NCBI GenBank assembly: GCA_013400115.1
Contig: VXBP01005118.1
Span: 62,001 to 126,000, forward strand
Source of the DNA: Rhinopomastus cyanomelas
Lineage: Eukaryota > Chordata > Aves > Bucerotiformes > Rhinopomastidae
DNA length: 64,000 bases
Direction: 5' to 3'
Shown here: positions 47,270-58,780 of the stretch, one piece after another
How positions within the stretch are numbered: the stretch's first letter is position 1
Layout of the letters: each line of letters opens with the position of its first letter
Program-made: the position numbers and the translations under genes
The notes under the pieces: model-generated
Told to the model about the DNA's origin: nothing
Databases searched by the model: none
What the model saw: the letters and a program-made list of their open reading frames with translations, nothing else

Positions 47270-47548
47270 CTGCAAAGATAAATGACAGCAAATAAGAAAA
47301 TGCCATTTTCCAAAACAGGCCAGAACCTCTTACAAAGCTTGGGGTCAGACACAAACCCAGTGCATCCAGGTCCCTTACCCCAAGTTTATTTATGTATTTG
47401 TTTGCTTATCACAGACATTTGCCAGGTATCCACTACCGTACAGGGTATCATACTCCTTCAGGGTAACATCTGTCCTCCATACACACACAGCCGCCGTTAG
47501 GTGCCCCTTCCCTGCCTTCTGGGCTGAGAAAAATCTAATGAGGTATAA

Positions 47549-47855
47549 CAAGGGTAAGTGTAGAGTCTTGCATCTGGGTACAACCCCAGGTACCAGTACA
47601 AGCTGGGGACTGACCTGTTGGAGAGTAATGTGGGAGAGAGGGATCTGGGGGTCCTAGTGGACAGCAGGATGACTATGAGCCAGCTCTTGTGGCCAAGAGG
47701 GCCAACAGCATCCTGGGGTGGATCAGAATAGGGGTGGTTAGCAGATCAAGAGAGGTTCTTCTCCCCCTCTACTCTGCCCTGGTGAGACCACACCTGGAGT
47801 ATTGTGTCCAGTTCTGGGCTCCTCAGTTCAAGAGGGATGTGGAGCTGCTGGAGAG
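47549..47855 (+). mobile_element. CR1 fragment cut off at a single N (47856)
   Basis: Plus-strand CR1 RT C-terminal region: GGTAAGTGTAGAGTCTTGCATCTGGG, GGGGACTGACCTGTTGGAGAG, GTGGACAGCAGGATGACTATGAGCC, GGTGAGACCACACCTGGAGTATTGTGTCC. It stops abruptly at GGAGCTGCTGGAGAG-N without a CR1 3' end. CR1 elements are normally truncated at the 5' end, not the 3' end, so sequence is probably missing at the N. It lies in the IL13RA2 intron between the TM and WSxWS exons. Confidence 0.85.
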
Positions 47856-48259
47856 NTGATTCTGCATTATGCAGCAGAGCCAGTGCACACGGGGACAGCC
47901 CTGTAGATCATAGGAGGTTTGAAGAATCTGATCCAGCCAGAAGGATGTCCTGCAGAGAGACTCTGAGTACCAGCTACCATATAGCCTCTCTGCAAAGCAG
48001 ACACACCTCCATCGCAGCTGTCTCTCTACTGCAGGGAGATGTGCCGGTGAGGAAACACTAATACTTTAGGGCTTGCTGTGCGCTGGAGGTGTGAAGCTGT
48101 AGGAATGGCTGCGCTAGAGTTGTTTGGGGCTGCAGCTAAACTGGGATCCCACCTCCAGTGCGGGACACCAGCAGACGCCCATGACAGTCATCAACACTTG
48201 GTCTCAAACAGGCTTTACGAAGGATGTTAAAGAAATGCCGGTTACTTTGGGTTTCATAC

Positions 48260-48404
48260 CAGAGAAACACTCCTGCGTCCATTCACTCCAGAAGCCCTGG
48301 TCGGCACAGAAAATGTTTGTCCTCCCCCTGACACGAACACATGAAACGCGGCTTCGGTTTGCTCTGGAAATCGTTAGCGTGGTCTCCATTTGGGTTGACA
48401 CAGA
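48260..48404 (-). CDS. IL13RA2: IL13RA2 exon, second half of FN3 domain 3 with WSxWS-type motif
   Basis: This 145-nt exon follows a TTTGTTTCTCAG acceptor in phase 0 and ends with a G/GTATGA donor in phase 1. It encodes 48 residues: SVSTQMETTLTISRANRSR, then VSCVRVRGRTNIFCADQGF, then WSEWTQECFS. The human counterpart has LCFVVRSKVNIYCSDDGIWSEWS. The class I cytokine-receptor signature WSxWS is present as WSEWT, with a conservative Ser-to-Thr change at the last position. The Cys pair spacing of the membrane-proximal domain is kept. Confidence 0.95.
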
Positions 48405-49219
48405 CTGAGAAACAAAAGAGAGAACAAATGTCAAGGGGTTGTGTCCCAACACCAGTAGCTCTCCAGCATGGCCTGACACTTCTGAACGTACTCTTCAGGC
48501 TCTGCAAAGCCTTGGCTTATACTCTGGCAGTTTTAAACTACTTCATTATAGTTTTGGACCATGAAATGCCAACAGGGTGATTACGGACATGAATCTACTG
48601 AAAATAGGGGGCAGGAGGTGGTGCCCTCATGCATGTTGCCTGCTTATTTGTGGTAACTTTCATTAAGTTAGACTCATGTAGGATATGGCAATCCAAGGTA
48701 AAATGTCCTTTGGAGGCCCTCGCAATTAATTAGTTCTTGCTGGTTTCGCTGTCGGAACTGCCCCTGGCTGATGCACAAGTCAAAACCACTGTGCGTAAAA
48801 GACATCTTGTGTGCCAGGCCACTTCTTTGGAGAGACCAGAATCATAGTTTCCTTGCATGAGTTGTGCCAACATGTTAATGAAAACAAACCACAACAACCT
48901 TTACAGTTCTGTGATGACAGCTCTCTGAGATAAAAGGCAGGAGGCCTGAGGAAGTGATTGCACAGAGACCTGTGCTGGGATCTGCCAGAGCAAATGCTTT
49001 GGCTGGAGACCAGGGTGCTGAGAAGGAAGATGTGCAATGGAGCAGCAGGTCAGCGTTTGCCACTGGCAGCACCAGCTAACAGCTCTGCACAGCCCACGCG
49101 CTGGTTAGCTAACATGCTCTCTGCAGCTTGTTGTGACTCCCAGTTTTCCAGTCTGCTTCCCCACTGCTGACCATCAGGCAGGTCTCCCCTCCCCTCTGCA
49201 CAGTGTGTATTGTCCATAC

Positions 49220-49377
49220 CGTCCACGCAGCCTTGGCTTCTCCATGACCTTCTGCAAGCTGAACCTCATACTCCAGGCACTGGGGAGGTGTTTCACCGCC
49301 GGGTGGGCTCCACACCACATGTAGCTCCTCAGATGCAGACATGGAAACCAGCAGCTGCTGGGGAGGTGAGGGCTTTG
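49220..49377 (-). CDS. IL13RA2: IL13RA2 exon, first half of FN3 domain 3
   Basis: This 158-nt exon follows a CCCACCCATAG acceptor, completing an Ala codon, and ends at an ACG/GTATGG donor in phase 0. It encodes KPSPPQQLLV, SEELHVVWSPPGG, TPPQCLEYEVQLAEGHGEA and AWT. It aligns with human VKPLPPVYLTF, EIKLKWSIPLG and PARCFDYEIEIRED. This begins the membrane-proximal fibronectin type III domain that contributes to IL-13 binding. Exon phases match the neighbouring exons exactly. Confidence 0.93.
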
Positions 49378-50448
49378 CTATGGGTGGGGAACAAAAAGAG
49401 TTACAGTCAAGAAGCACAATCAAACAGCTCCTGTTAATCACCTCCCAAGCCTCTGCCCCTTTTCCCTGCTGATGGAGTTTCCGAGTCCCCATTGCTGTGA
49501 GCCACTGTGCTGCAGCAGCAGACCATCACAGAGGGTGCAGGGATTTCTTTATTTCAACTTACGTGAGCTGGGCTAGGGCTTTGCTCTGGTCTGCAGCACG
49601 GGAGGTTTGAAATGCTGGGTGGGAGTGCTACGCTCGGCATGTCCCCTTCCCGTGCTGCGAGGACAGCTTTGATCCCTGTGGTGAGACACCGCGGCAGTGT
49701 TGGGCTGACGCTGCGTCCCAGGAGAGGCTCTGGTTTATGCCAGATGCTCAAAGCTACACATGAAGCACGTGGCAGTGCTAACTGAACCCAGAAATCCTGC
49801 TTAAACAAGTGGCTTAACTGGACGACCAGCTGTCTACCCCCCGCCATTTTCAGGTGGGTACCTGCGCCATCGTGGCACGCACCACAGTGAAGAGCACGTG
49901 CATGGACTGTACCTCATGCTGAACTTTCTTTGCTTTCCCTGTTTCTGATGGGTTTGAAATTCACGTGTGCTCTGGCAAACCCCACCACGTTTTGCACTCA
50001 GCTCTCCCCAGCCCTTAGCTTGGTTTGAACAGCAAAGCTCAAAGCTCTCCCCTGGGCTTGCAGGTGAAGAGCAGCAGTTTCAAGTCCAGCAGGAGTAAAT
50101 GAAAATACCTCTGTGGCAGCGCTGCTGCAGCCCAGACACCCACAGCTGTTCTGCTGTCTGTCTGCCCAGCAGACCACGCATGCCCCATGTCGTTTAGCAG
50201 CCCAGTGCAAAACCTGGAGGTAGCCACTGGCCCTCTGGGGTGAGTGTTGAATGGTGTCGCTTGTCTGCAAACACCGCTCGAAACTGCAGTCCTGTGTGAT
50301 GCGTGCCACAGCCCCTTCTCCAGAGGGAAGTCCACCCGGACGTGTGACAGCCACCCATCTACAGGACTGCACAGTCCTCTGAGCCCCGCCAAGCAAGATG
50401 TGGGCCTTGGGCACGTGGCAGAGCTCTGCGCTTGTCTGCCCACGTTAC

Positions 50449-50633
50449 CGAGGTTGTGGAGGTGAAGGGTGGCGTAGAACGGCCGTAGCATTGTGGCTGC
50501 CGCTGACCCGTTAACACAAATGCTCAGGTCCTTATACTCTGCCTGGCTCAGATTCTGCAGCATGCAGCCGATGTTTATGCCGTGATCCTGGATGTAGTCG
50601 TCACACTGCGCCGCGTGGCCCAACCCCTCGTAC
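50449..50633 (-). CDS. IL13RA2: IL13RA2 exon, second half of FN3 domain 2
   Basis: This 185-nt exon follows a CACCCTAG acceptor, completing a Trp codon from the previous exon, and ends at a CTCG/GTAACG donor in phase 1. It encodes 61 full codons: YEGLGHAAQCDDYIQDHG, INIGCMLQNLSQAEYKDLS, ICVNGSAAA, then FYATLHLHNL. This matches human YEGLDHALQCVDYIKADGQNIGC and YKDFYICVNGS closely. ICVNGS keeps an N-glycosylation sequon, and NLS is a second one. It is part of the cytokine-binding homology region. Confidence 0.96.
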
Positions 50634-52350
50634 CTAGGGTGGGTGCATTAGGAAAAGAGAAAAACAAAACGAAACGAAGCAATGGCAGTTACTGCTCCGG
50701 GAAGGCCTTCTTGGAACCTAAGCTTTGAGCGTCCGCTATAATCTATCCACACTCGGCCTTTCACAGGTGCACCAGCCACCTGGACTACTGCTATGGTGAT
50801 ATTAACGTGCAAAGGTGGCTTCCCAGATTGGTTCGTAGGTTGTGCCACCCTCTCCCCAAGCCCTTTTCTGGAGCACAAGAGGCCTCATGCTGTGCCACTG
50901 TGTGAGTAAAGCCAGGGCAGGATCTGTCTCCAGCTCCCAGAGACACCCATCTTTCCTTGGGGCATTTAGGGCCACCAACTCTGGAGTAGCAGAAGGTCCC
51001 CTCCCAAGCAAACCTACAGTGGTTTGTGGCAGGTGACAGGTGCCATGAATGTAAGAAGTGTTAACAAACTGCTGTGGCTGGTTTTGGATAGGTCTCAGGC
51101 ATCTGCATAGACATGTGATGGAAACCCAGAGGTTTAGGTTGGGATGGAGTAAGGAAGGGGTTCACTGGTTATTAACTAATGTGCAGCCACAGCTGGGTCA
51201 TCTCAAACCTCCTCTTGTCCTTGGAGACCACTCTTCAAACCTTAGCAAAACTTTCCTGTCCTAGAAACACTGAGTGGTGTTTCATCCTACCTCCTAAGAC
51301 TCATGCTGGGTTAGGGCTCTGAAGGCAGGGCAGGGCTGAACTCAGCCTCCGTATTCAGCACCTACTGGAACTCTCCCTGCACACAACGTTATGTCTGGGA
51401 GAAAAGCTTCACGTGGTAGCGCTGTAAAAGTTAACTCTCAGGGATCAAAAAGCCTTCCTTCCAAAAGCCTGGTTTTGTAACAGGCAGGTAGGTAACAGTT
51501 GAGTACGTTGGGGCTTTTTCATGGGGTTTTGTGATTCCTTTAGGAACAAATAAGGAACTTTCACGTTCCCTTCAAGCAGACCTTTGTAGTTAGTCATGTA
51601 ATTGTGTTAAAGCACTGTTCCTAATTTGTAGGCTATTTCCAAGAGCTACATGGAAACTATTTTTTAAAGCTGCTGTGGCAAAGGCATGAAACCAAATGGT
51701 TTCTAGTCATCGTTGCCATAGTATTACGGGAACCAAGGCACAAGCGCAGCATCTATTTTGTCCAAACCCACTAAGCCTAGCTTTGTTTTTCTTGCAGAAC
51801 AGAATCATTAAGCAGCAGTACGAAGGAAACAACTGAGAGACACGCATCGTTACCTCCTTTTGGCAGCATGTTTCCTCGTATGGCATGTTAAGGCTATGAA
51901 AATATATCTGAAGACTGTTAGTTGCCAAGGAGCCCTGCTCCTTTTATAGGGTTCAACGAGCGTGATAACCTCTCACTGAAGTCTTTCCTATGGTGATCAA
52001 GGGAAATATGCAGCCAGAATGATCTGGGTACACTCAACAAAGGGACAGCACAAAGCTTTGTGGACAGCCTGCAGAAAGCAGTCCACAGAGGTGAGAAATG
52101 GAGGAGGAGGAGGAAGGGAGAAGGCACTCCCTCTAGCAGGTCAGCACGAGATGATTTTAAGGAAGAAAGCAGGGATTAGGTGTTTCCTGGCCAGAAGGCA
52201 CATACAGCAACATGGAGCATTATTTCTGTCCATCCTGAGTGGCTCATGGAATGGCATTGCCAGCCATGAAAGTGTACTTGCCACGGCATTCTAATACCCT
52301 GGGAGGTTCACTTGGTTGCTGCCCACATGTTCTCCATTTTGCTGACATAC

Positions 52351-52471
52351 CAGTAATAAAGTCCGTAATGTATGCCACGAGGAGAGCGGAGACCTGGTTG
52401 CCAAGTGCACTTGAGGTATTCCCAGTCATGATAGATGCAGTTGAAATTCTGAACCTCTGATTCCACTTTTC
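52351..52471 (-). CDS. IL13RA2: IL13RA2 exon, first half of FN3 domain 2
   Basis: This 121-nt exon follows a CGTTTGACAG acceptor, completing a Gly codon, and ends TAC TG/GTATGT in phase 2. It encodes KVESEVQNFNCIYHDWEYL, KCTWQPGLRSP and IHYGLYY. The pair NCIYHDW...KCTW is the conserved disulfide and Trp signature of the class I cytokine-receptor N-terminal module (human DCVYYNWQYLLCSW). The open frame extends upstream to 52655, but that part is intron. Confidence 0.96.
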
Positions 52472-52920
52472 CTGTCAAACGAGGAGGAAATAACCGATAT
52501 TTCTCAATGCACCAGTCAAGCCCAGCAGAACTGTCATTTCGCATCTCTAAAGACTTTTGTGCTGCGGTTGAAAAACGAAAAGGGAAAAAATGCCAGACCC
52601 TGCTGGCAGGTAGTTTTGCCACCAAATTCTCCGTTTCCTGTAAAAGCCAGTTCACTTAGAGCAGAGGGGTGCGTAACTGACCCTTCCATTCAATAGAGGT
52701 GCTCACGCAGGGCAACCCAATAGAGCTGGAGTACAAGCAGAGAGGAATGAGTCCCAAGTACCCAGTAACCACAGCCAGTTGTAGAAGCAGAGATGCTCTT
52801 TTGTCTTCAACAAGCCTTTCAGTGGTTTATCCATCCAACAGCCCTCAGGCCGGCAGTGGCTCATGCAGCAGCCTCACGCAGAATGAAAACCCACGCCAGG
52901 CGCGAACGGCTGATCCTAAC

Positions 52921-53074
52921 CTTGCAGCGGGACCTCAAAGGTGGCGTGAATCCAGTCGCTTTGCACCTCCGTGTTGTTCGTACACGGTCCTTCAAGCAAT
53001 GTCTGCACCTTCACTTCAGCAGTCCTGCTGAGGTCAAATCCAGCTCTGGATTTTAAGTTCCTAGTGAAAATAAC
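52921..53074 (-). CDS. IL13RA2: IL13RA2 exon, second half of FN3 domain 1
   Basis: This 154-nt exon follows a TTTCAACCAG acceptor in phase 0 and ends CTGCAAG/GTTAGG in phase 1. The 51 full codons read VIFTRNLKSRAGFDLS, then VKVQTLLEGPCTNNTEVQSD and WIHATFEVPLQ. The human sequence TKNLHYKDGFDL and CTNGSEVQSSW is clearly homologous. NNT is a glycosylation sequon. The exon was found by reading between the flanking exons. Confidence 0.95.
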
Positions 53075-54791
53075 CTGGTTGAAAGACAGAATTTATAAGC
53101 ACCCTTTTTGTCACCAAGTGTGCTGCAAAATCAGCTGCCGTTGCCCCTGCCCTATCAGCGAGTAGGGTCATTCGTGTGCTTTGATGTTTCACTCTTCATG
53201 CTTCTATCCTGCTGCCTCTGCTCAGCGCTTCTCCGTCAACTGTCATACCACCTGCTCTGCCCAGCCTCACTCGATTCTTTCCACCCCAGTAAGAGCTGGG
53301 CCAAGAGCAGTCTATGGTTCAAAGAATCCCCACCAGCCAGGAGCACTGGGGAGGGTCTGACAATATAAATGCAGACAAAAGGCACTGGTTTGTGCTGTGA
53401 GATAAACACAAAGAGATGGAACAAGTCTTGTAACTGATGGGTCTCCCGTGAAGCACAGCCACAGCCTGCAAGGATGGAGGAGCAGCCAGGTGGCACAGCA
53501 CAGGCTCACCACTGCCTGCCACTGGGCCGAGGACTCCATCTGAAGGTTGGGGTGTTTTCCCTTGGACTTACTCCCGCTTAGAAGAGTCACAACAAATGAC
53601 AAAAGGAGAAGTTTCATGTCAGCCCAAGCAGGACAGAAGCAATGTGCCATCACACGTTTGTGTGCTGCAGAGGGACTGCAACGGCACGGCCCACAGGCAG
53701 GCTTTACATCAGCAGTCCCAGAGTGGTGATCTGTGTGTTTCTTCTAGACATCAATAACTTGTTCCCACTGATGTCTCATGGATTTTGACCAGACTGACTC
53801 TCCCGTGTGACCTCACTGGAGTTAAGGTTTTGGCAAGACACCAGAGGTGATGTTTTCCTACTTTTTGCATCTGCCTTGTGAAAGACTCTCTCAGTACTTG
53901 TGATTTAAGGAATTCTGATATGTTTTTTTATTAAACATAGCTCTGTTTTCTTTGTGCTTTTTAAACACCAGTTAAAGTCATCATAGAAGTATCTGCACAG
54001 CTGCACACTGCTGCACAGCCTGGAGTCAAGCGCGCATCATGACTGAAGTCGCAGCAAGGAGTCCTTCTCCACACCCTTGGGATTGCAATCCACAGCTGGC
54101 ACAGGCTGCGAGGGCCCATTCTGTTCCTGCTCTGCAGCCTCCCATGGGATGGCTGGGGCAAAACCTGCTGGCATGGTGGCTGAGCACAGCCTGGCTTTGA
54201 TGCCTTAAGTGGATGAAGTAGCTCTAAAATACCTCCCTGCAGCCCTTCCTGTGCTGTGCTTCTCTGCTATTGCCTTAATGCACAGCACAGAGAGAAGACT
54301 GATGATTCCTTCAGAGAGCCCAGTTATCTCATAGCTACATGACAAAAGTAAAAGGCAATTAGAAGCACCCTTTGGATAAAGGGAACAAGCATTAGGATAA
54401 TTAATGACATTTAATCTTTGATTTATTCACCACATTCCAGCCCTAAGGGTCTGTTGACACTGAGTCTCAGTTCAAGCCCTGTAAAGGGTTTCTAAGAAGT
54501 GCAGGGAGGGCCCCTTAGAAATGCCGCTAGATGTTATTGGGTTATTTTTGGCAGCAAGCACCACGTTCTCTGGTAGAAATAGCCCCTTCTCAGACTGCTG
54601 CTGCTATTACGTTTTAAAACACATTCCCATCTGGCAAAAGATTCAAACCACTGGAACAGTCTGGATGTTTCATGGAAAGCTGGAACTGCTTTAGTACCGC
54701 CCCTCCTTGGAACTCAACCGCAAACCTACACTGGAACTAAAGGCAGAACAGCAGCCTGGCTTTAAGGCAGCGAGGCGGTGCCTTGCCTTAC

Positions 54792-54943
54792 CTTCCAGTC
54801 GCTGTCACCAGCGTTGCGGTATCCAAACTTGTACTTCACTGTGCATTCGTTAAAGGTTTGTACATCGGGTGGAGGCTTCCACTCCACATCAAGATAACCT
54901 AAGAGTCCAGGATCAGTGATCCGAAGGTCTTGTGGGGGAGCAA
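54792..54943 (-). CDS. IL13RA2: IL13RA2 exon, first half of FN3 domain 1
   Basis: This 152-nt exon follows a CTGTTTTTTAG acceptor, completing a Val codon from the signal-peptide exon, and ends GGAAG/GTAAGG in phase 0. It encodes APPQDLRITDPGLLGYLDV, EWKPPPDVQTFNECTV and KYKFGYRNAGDSDWK. Human PPQDFEIVDPGYLGYLYLQW and FKECTVEYELKYRNIG align over the whole exon. This is the N-terminal Ig/FN3-like domain that distinguishes the IL-13/IL-5 receptor alpha chains and contacts IL-13. Confidence 0.97.
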
Positions 54944-55199
54944 CTAAAAAACAGAGCAGGGAGTAAAAGAGGGTGTTGATGTTAAAACAAATCAAATGGG
55001 AAAACAGGAAAAAAAGTCATGAGATGACAACTGCGGCTGCTGGAAGGGGAGATGAGTTCTACTGGTCCAGTATCCACCCCTGGCTATTTAACAGCCTGTT
55101 CTCAACAAACATCTACCAGATCTACTCCTCTCTCCTCATAAAAACCTCTTTTTGCTGATACTTGGAGAAAACAGCAGTAGTAAAGTCACACAGACTGTC

Positions 55200-58100
55200 A
55201 CGAGATGCCACAATTTCAAGACGTTTTAAGCAAAACTACCGTCCTGGGGTGACCTTCTCTTGGCTACTTTGAATTTTATTTGCTGACTTTCAGGACAAGT
55301 GTCCTTGAGAACACAGTGTTCAGCCCATTCGCCAACACAGGATCGCAGATCACAGCAGGCTGTCAGGGAAATTCATATTCCTTAACCATAATGAATCACC
55401 CATATTGCTTTAAATATTCAAATATATGAAAGATCAGAGAAAAAAACCAGACCAAAAAAATCATACAGAAGCAGAAAAGGAGAGAGATAAAATCCCTCTT
55501 ATTTTGGACACCTATCAGCTATACAAAATGCACTTTCCCAGTAATCTGGCTTTCATTAAGCTGTTGTAAGCTGCTGCCATATTTTAATAAGTCAGCTTTG
55601 ATGATGGATGAGTTCCACGCCACAACATCCTTCCCACGTCTGTATGGAGCCCAGCTCTGCATGCGGCTGTCATTCCTGTGATGATAGCTGCTTGTCTATT
55701 CAGTTTCATTAGTTCAAGCAGAGCCAGTTTTTGTAAGATCTAAGGTATTTTTCCTCCACTGCCTGGAGATGAGGTTATTCATTCGGTGTTCTGCATATTC
55801 ACTGCATGATGCACTCCTGTTGTGGTGGCTTGGAGCCCCTCTCTTGTCCAGCACTGCCGCTTCTCCTAGTCTGTCCTCTGGGGCACTGGCTCCTCTGCCA
55901 ACTTTTCCTGCCTCTGCTGGGATTTACACCATTTTTTCCTTTTAATTTTTCTAGTAAATCCATGACAAGAGCAGACCCTGAGAATATCTTTCCATGGGAG
56001 GTGATGATGTAAATCACACTCCCTTGTGCTCCTTGGAAAGTTTGCAGAGAACATCATCATAAGATTTATTTCCTCTAAGGGAGCTCTGCCAAAGGAAACA
56101 CACTGCTTGTCCCAGCCTGTAGAGTTCCACGGGAGATTTACTGTTATGTTGGATGGCAAAGCAGGATGTCATAGCCAGGTATTTAGGGAGACACTGGGGC
56201 ACGGGACTGTAGACTGTAGTAATTTGGGGAAAAAACGGATTTTATGTGTAACAAGTAAAATACTCTCTCCCACCAGCTGTGAGTCCCTGGGTTCAAAGAG
56301 GGTACTGGATTTGCTCCAGCTCCAAGGAGAATGGGACATGACCATGAACATGCTCTTGTATTCAGCAGCCCCGTGTCACCACGGGAGAGGGTCCCATATC
56401 CCAGTGCTACAACCAGACCACATTCCCCAGCACAGGCAGAGGAGGTGGAACCAGAGCACAGGCAGCTCTGACTGTGCAAATAGTGCTCAGGCTCAGAGCT
56501 GAGAGCAGGACCAAGCTGAGGGCATCTCAGACACGTCCTGGGTCTTTGCAAACATGTACAGGCTCCAGGGAAGGGAGAAGCCGTGTGGGGGCCAGCAAGT
56601 CTGCAGAAACTGTGCTTGAAGACTTGCAGCTGCTAGAAGATGAATGAGTAGTCCAGAACATCCATCTATAGCCACACCAAGAAGGGAGTGAGGAGAAGGT
56701 GAAGAGCTGTTCCTCCCACCAGCCAGAAAAGGCTGAGAGCCAGCCAGGGCCAGTGTGAGGGAGGGCTTCCATATTGTCATGCACTATTGCCTGGAGTCCA
56801 GCCCTGGCATGGTGTCTGGCCTGTGTCATTTCTGTGACAGGCTAGCCAAGATCACAGGAGCACAAATCATGGTTTGGGTTGGAAGAGACTTTTGAATGTC
56901 ACCTAGTCCACCCCAGTCCCTGAAATGAGCAGGGACATCATCAACACAGGTTCTCAGAGCACCATCCAACCTGACCTGGAATGTTTCCAGGGATGATGCC
57001 TCGACCATCTCTCTGGGCAACCTGCGCCAGTGTCCGCACCTTCACTGAATAAAATTTCTTCCTTGTATCTAGTCTGAACTTCCCTTCTTTCACATTAAAA
57101 CCTTCGTCCCTTGACTGTTGAAGCAGACCCTGGTAAAAAGCCTGCCCGGATCATTCTTATCTGTCTCTTAAGTGCTGAAAGGCTGGAGTAAGGTCTCCCC
57201 GGAGCCCTTTCTTCTCCACAGTGAACAGCTCCAATTCTCTCCACCTGTTTTCACAGAAGAGGTTTGCTGGCAGAGCTGTGAGCTGGACTCTCCTGCACTT
57301 GGGAAGCTCCTCCCGAGTGGATAAATACTGGACTTCACAACCTTGCAAACAAACAAGCAAAACTCTACTGGCCTTTGTCATGAGCCTGGTGATAAGCTGT
57401 CGAGCGATGATTAAATGGGTCAAAACCAGCATTTCCAAGTGGAAATGATAACACCCTGAAATTGTTCCCATCCTGAGCTTCAACAAAACACTAATAATTC
57501 TTTCAAACCAACTGCAACTGTGAAGAGCGATTCTTGTGAAATACATTTTTGACTGGATTTCAGAGGAACAGCCTCTCTTTGGGATGTGACTTGCACGCTG
57601 GGATCTGATGCCTTTCAAACGCCAGCGCTGCCTGTCTCATTTTTACAACATCACTTGACGACCCGGCCTCATTCACATCCTTCACGTAGAACACAAGACT
57701 AGAAGTCCTCCATTCCATTACCTAATCCTGAAGGAAAGCTGCTCCTGAATGTTTCTTGAAAAAAACACCCTAGCAGCTCGCAGACAGCAAGACCTTTTGT
57801 GATTTTCCACCTATTTTGCCCATGGAAAAAAGGCAGCCTACCAGGTGTCCCCCACATCTCCTATGCCTGCACTTCTCCGTGCCGGTCAGAGGTGCAAGTG
57901 ACTGTCACTAGTCTGAGAAGCCCATTTTAGAGGCAATGCTGCTTTTCTTGGTGACACAGTGGTCAACTTGTTGGCAGCTTTCCACGCGTGCTGGCTGGCA
58001 GCACAAGGAGCCTCTCGGTGCCCTCCTGGCCAAGGTTTCACCTCTCCATTGTGCCCAGGCAGTAGCAGGAAGGTCCAGACCTGCTCAGCATCTCTCTGAA

Positions 58101-58615
58101 GAAGAAAAGCTTTCAGGTGCAAAGTCCCAGCTACTAGAGGCTGAAAGGGCTGGAGAAGGGGAGGGGGCTGGTGGGTACAGAACAGCAAAGAGTTCTCCAA
58201 GGGCTTGAAGCAAAGGGTGCTTGAAGTGCCATTGACAAGGACAACAGCTGACAGGGTGGTGTTTTTTCATAAGGAAGTAATATCTCCACCTGAAAACAAG
58301 CCTCACGTTTCTTACACCTCGCAGAGTCTGCCTGCCTGAGACCACATGCGGGAGCATGTACATACCCAGGTGGCATCTGTATTTGTTAACCCCATGCCAG
58401 ACAACATACTTCCCATGCCCAAAGGCAGTTCTGGCTCCTTCTGAAGTTACTCTGAAAAACACCCACTAACCACAGAGCACATTCACGCAATGACCTGACG
58501 GTTTATAAATCAGGCACCTCCTGCAACATGGACACAAGAAAAGCTGCAGCTGAAGGAGCCCAAGTTCAGGGAAGCCTGCGCTGGGCAGCAACACAAAGAG
58601 CAGGTTTGGCTTTAC
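55200..58615 (-). other. IL13RA2: IL13RA2 first coding intron (3' two thirds described)
   Basis: Intron sequence between the signal-peptide exon and the domain 1 exon. The only recognisable content is an older CR1 fragment (about 56862-57350). The open frames seen here on both strands lack splice-consistent conservation. Confidence 0.75.
56862..57350 (-). mobile_element. Older CR1 LINE 3' portion
   Basis: The plus strand starts AAATCATGGTTTGGGTTGGAAGAGAC, the reverse complement of an older-subfamily CR1 3' end. On the minus strand it encodes decayed RT C-terminal segments (PREMVEASSLETFQVRLD-like and RWRELELFTVEKKGLRGDL). Frames are interrupted. Confidence 0.85.
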
Positions 58616-58700
58616 CTGTGGTGGGGGAGGAGGAGGAGGCTGATGCCAGACAGCCCCACAGCAGCATCACGGAGGGAGAGTAAAGCCATCGCAAAGCCAT
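58616..58700 (-). CDS. IL13RA2: IL13RA2 first coding exon, signal peptide
   Basis: The start ATG is at 58700-58698, and the exon ends CACCACAG/GTAAAG at 58616 (85 nt, phase 1). It encodes MALRWLYSPSVMLLWGCLAS followed by ASSSSPTT: a basic residue, a hydrophobic core and a small-residue cleavage region typical of a signal peptide. Human IL13RA2 also begins MAF and has a serine run after the leader. This start was chosen because the donor phase joins exactly to the next exon to give a Val codon before APPQDL. A second ATG a few bases on is out of frame. Confidence 0.9.
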
Positions 58701-58780
58701 TGAGAGATGGGATGTCAGAGGCTCCCGCTGGCAGGTCTGTGGCATCAGAGAAGTGGGTGCACCGCACACATGCAAGGAGG
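58701..58780 (-). other. IL13RA2: IL13RA2 5' UTR part of first coding exon (inferred acceptor)
   Basis: A plausible acceptor, CTGCTTTATTTCTCCAG on the minus strand, ends at 58781, giving an 80-nt leader before the ATG. In mammals the gene has an upstream noncoding exon; I could not identify it here. Confidence 0.4.

Noticed and set aside
53312..53653. Minus-strand frame starting MKLLLLSFVVTLLSG, resembling a signal peptide, inside the IL13RA2 locus
   Set aside because: It lies between the two domain 1 exons, has no fitting splice sites or phase, and the true leader exon at 58616-58700 joins exactly to domain 1.
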